6,568 nucleotides of DNA from contig NVRR01000186.1 of the NCBI GenBank assembly GCA_002732675.1, positions 1 through 6,568 of the forward strand. The letters run 5' to 3'. Origin of the DNA: Sneathiella sp. (GTDB lineage: Bacteria > Pseudomonadota > Alphaproteobacteria > Sneathiellales > Sneathiellaceae). The position numbers and the translations under genes are program-made. The notes under the pieces were generated by a model. That model searched no databases. It saw only the letters and a list, made by a program, of their open reading frames with translations, and was not told where the DNA came from. Below, one piece after another: positions 5,179-6,568 of this stretch. Within the stretch, counting starts at the first letter, position 1. Each line of letters begins with the position of its first letter.

Positions 5179-6568
5179 GTGCCGCAACATAAAACAATTG
5201 CAGCCCGTCTTCGGACAGTGCTACTCGCAACAACCGGACTGGTTGTTGCCGGGTGTAACACAATCTCCGACCAGTCGGCGACAGCCGACCCATCGCAGAA
5301 TGGACAAAGCCCGGTCGTCGTCACATCGGTCGCTGAAAAAGATTCCGGAAAGCTAAGCACAGAAACCCTGATACGTATCGCCGACAGGGCCTGGGCAAAA
5401 AGTGATGCCCCGACGGCGCTTCGTCTCTACGCAACAGCCGCAAAGGACGATCCTAAAAACCCGGCGCCGCTTATGAAAATTGCGGAAGTTTTGCGTAAAA
5501 CAGGCCGCGCCGAAAATGCAATCGGTATCTATACCAAGGTTCTTGAGATCGATTCCAGCTATGTGGATGCCCATCACGGCATCGGATACAGCTACCTGCA
5601 AATTGAAAAGCCTTATCTGGCTACAGACGCATTCGCGGCCGCATTGGTCATAGATGAAGAAAATGCTAAATCCCTGGGCGGTATGGCCGTTGCTTATGAC
5701 AAAGCCGGTGATCGCGAAAATGCGCAATCCTACTATAAAAAGGCCATCAAGGCTGATCCAGCGAACCTGAATTACAAGGCCAACCTTGCCTTATCTCTGG
5801 CGCTGTCTGGCGACACTGAAAAGGCTATTGCCATTTTGAAAGTCGTCGCCGAGCACCCCGGTGCCACGGCCAAGCACCGCCAAAATCTGGCGCTTGTCTA
5901 TGGTATGGCCGGACAATCCAAGGAAGCAATGAAATATTCTCGTATGGATTTGTCTGAAAAAGATGCCCGCAACAACGCCCTTTATTTCGAGGCACTGAAT
6001 GGTAGCCCTGATGAACAAGTGGCAGTATTGGGCGAACAGGTAAAGGTCATGAAGGCGTCGGCGGACAAAGCCCTATCCCAAATCGCCATGGTAAATTCAC
6101 AGCCACGCCAGCCAAAAAACCCTGAAGTCATTATTGCACGTGTTGAAACTGAAGTACTAGATGTCAATGCAGGATCAATGAGGAAAAGCAGACCGGCAAT
6201 TTTAGAGGCGCCGAAAAACCTTGTCCCCGCACCTGTCGCACCTGTGATGGTCGCCAAAGCTGACGCACCTGCCGAAAAGAAACCTGCCGTAGCTGCGAAA
6301 TCGCCAGTTCCGGCCGCACCTGTCATGATGGCCAAGACCGAACCCCCTGCGGCGGTAAAACCTGTTAAGACGGAAAAAACTTCTGCACCGACTAAAACAA
6401 CGGTTGCAGCTACGCCTAAGCCAGCAACATTTGGTAAGAAATCTGAAACGCCAGCTGCGCCGGTCGCTGTCGCAGAGGCGAAACCCGCTTCTGCTCCGTT
6501 CTACAAGGAATGGAAGGTCGAGAAAAAAGTGGCGCCGGTTGCCAAGCCCACAGAGCCAGTCGTTGCCA
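5179..6568 (+). CDS. TPR-repeat lipoprotein with Pro/Ala/Lys-rich tail, partial (3' end beyond window)
   Basis: This is a probable outer-membrane-anchored scaffold lipoprotein. The open frame gives 463 residues and is still open at the right edge. The signal peptide (basic start, hydrophobic 13-25) ends in the lipobox VAGC with lipidated Cys26. After a short linker, about six TPR-like units of ~34 residues cover roughly 65-271, for example PLMKIAEVLRKTGRAENA, GMAVAYDKAGDRENAQ and NLALVYGMAGQSKEAMKY. From about 310 onward the chain is rich in Pro, Ala, Lys and Val and likely disordered. It includes a 26-residue repeat starting at 354 and 380 (APVMVAK and APVMMAK). The N-terminal half resembles TadD-type pilus-assembly lipoproteins, but no tad genes are visible and the tail is longer than usual for TadD. 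A C-terminal envelope domain such as SPOR beyond the edge is possible (inference). The GTG start has a good SD. Confidence 0.88.
   Translation, partial: MPQHKTIAARLRTVLLATTGLVVAGCNTISDQSATADPSQNGQSPVVVTSVAEKDSGKLSTETLIRIADRAWAKSDAPTALRLYATAAKDDPKNPAPLMKIAEVLRKTGRAENAIGIYTKVLEIDSSYVDAHHGIGYSYLQIEKPYLATDAFAAALVIDEENAKSLGGMAVAYDKAGDRENAQSYYKKAIKADPANLNYKANLALSLALSGDTEKAIAILKVVAEHPGATAKHRQNLALVYGMAGQSKEAMKYSRMDLSEKDARNNALYFEALNGSPDEQVAVLGEQVKVMKASADKALSQIAMVNSQPRQPKNPEVIIARVETEVLDVNAGSMRKSRPAILEAPKNLVPAPVAPVMVAKADAPAEKKPAVAAKSPVPAAPVMMAKTEPPAAVKPVKTEKTSAPTKTTVAATPKPATFGKKSETPAAPVAVAEAKPASAPFYKEWKVEKKVAPVAKPTEPVVA
6238..6393 (+). repeat. Imperfect 78-bp coding repeat in the tail of the TPR lipoprotein
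   Basis: Two adjoining copies of a 78-bp, 26-codon unit start at 6238 and 6316. Both begin with GCACCTGT, encode APVMVAKADAPA and APVMMAKTEPPA, and diverge towards their ends. A looser third match (APVAVAEAK) starts at 6457. This suggests the Pro/Ala/Lys-rich linker grew by internal duplication. Confidence 0.55.

Noticed and set aside
5353..6335. Several minus-strand open frames opposite the TPR lipoprotein gene
   Set aside because: They mirror the regular TPR and Pro/Ala coding pattern on the other strand. None has a coherent domain or start signal.

Overview
The window looks like a chromosomal segment of an alphaproteobacterium with roughly balanced base composition (GC content not computed). 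The reasons are the long-form PstC with an extended N-terminal membrane region, the alphaproteobacterial type of PstS with its two-cysteine segment, and Pho-box half-sites close to CTGTCAT. No genus can be named with confidence.

Left part (1-4514, all minus strand). Read in the direction of transcription, the order is a sirtuin-type NAD-dependent protein deacylase (4514-3765), the phosphate-regulon sensor kinase phoR (3701-2322), the periplasmic phosphate-binding protein pstS (2190-1159) and the ABC permease pstC (1077-1, running off the left edge). PhoR would sense phosphate status through the Pst transporter and phosphorylate PhoB, which is not in the window. PhoB-P would then bind Pho boxes. 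A four-half-site Pho array at 11-bp period lies just upstream of pstS (2255-2294). A weaker three-half-site series with the same period sits upstream of phoR and overlaps the sirtuin stop codon (3753-3781). A strong hairpin followed by a T-rich run separates pstS from pstC (1122-1147). It probably lets the binding protein be made in excess over the membrane subunits.

Middle (4515-4656). A 142-bp divergent intergenic region lies between the sirtuin gene (minus) and a small plus-strand gene. It contains an inverted repeat, GTTCAC-N11-GTGAAC, that could be an operator.

Right part (4657-6568, plus strand). First comes an unrecognised 133-aa protein with a compact N-terminal region and a Pro/Ala/Met-rich tail ending in basic residues. 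It is followed by a lipoprotein with about six TPR-like repeats and a long Pro/Ala/Lys-rich tail, cut by the right edge. The lipoprotein gene has a plausible promoter, and a short leader that may fold over its own ribosome-binding site.

The best-supported content is an ordinary phosphate-acquisition locus. The less ordinary parts are the tandem Pho arrays, the sirtuin next to phoR, the uncharacterised 133-aa protein and the leader structure of the TPR lipoprotein gene. No mobile elements, CRISPR arrays, tRNA or rRNA genes were seen.
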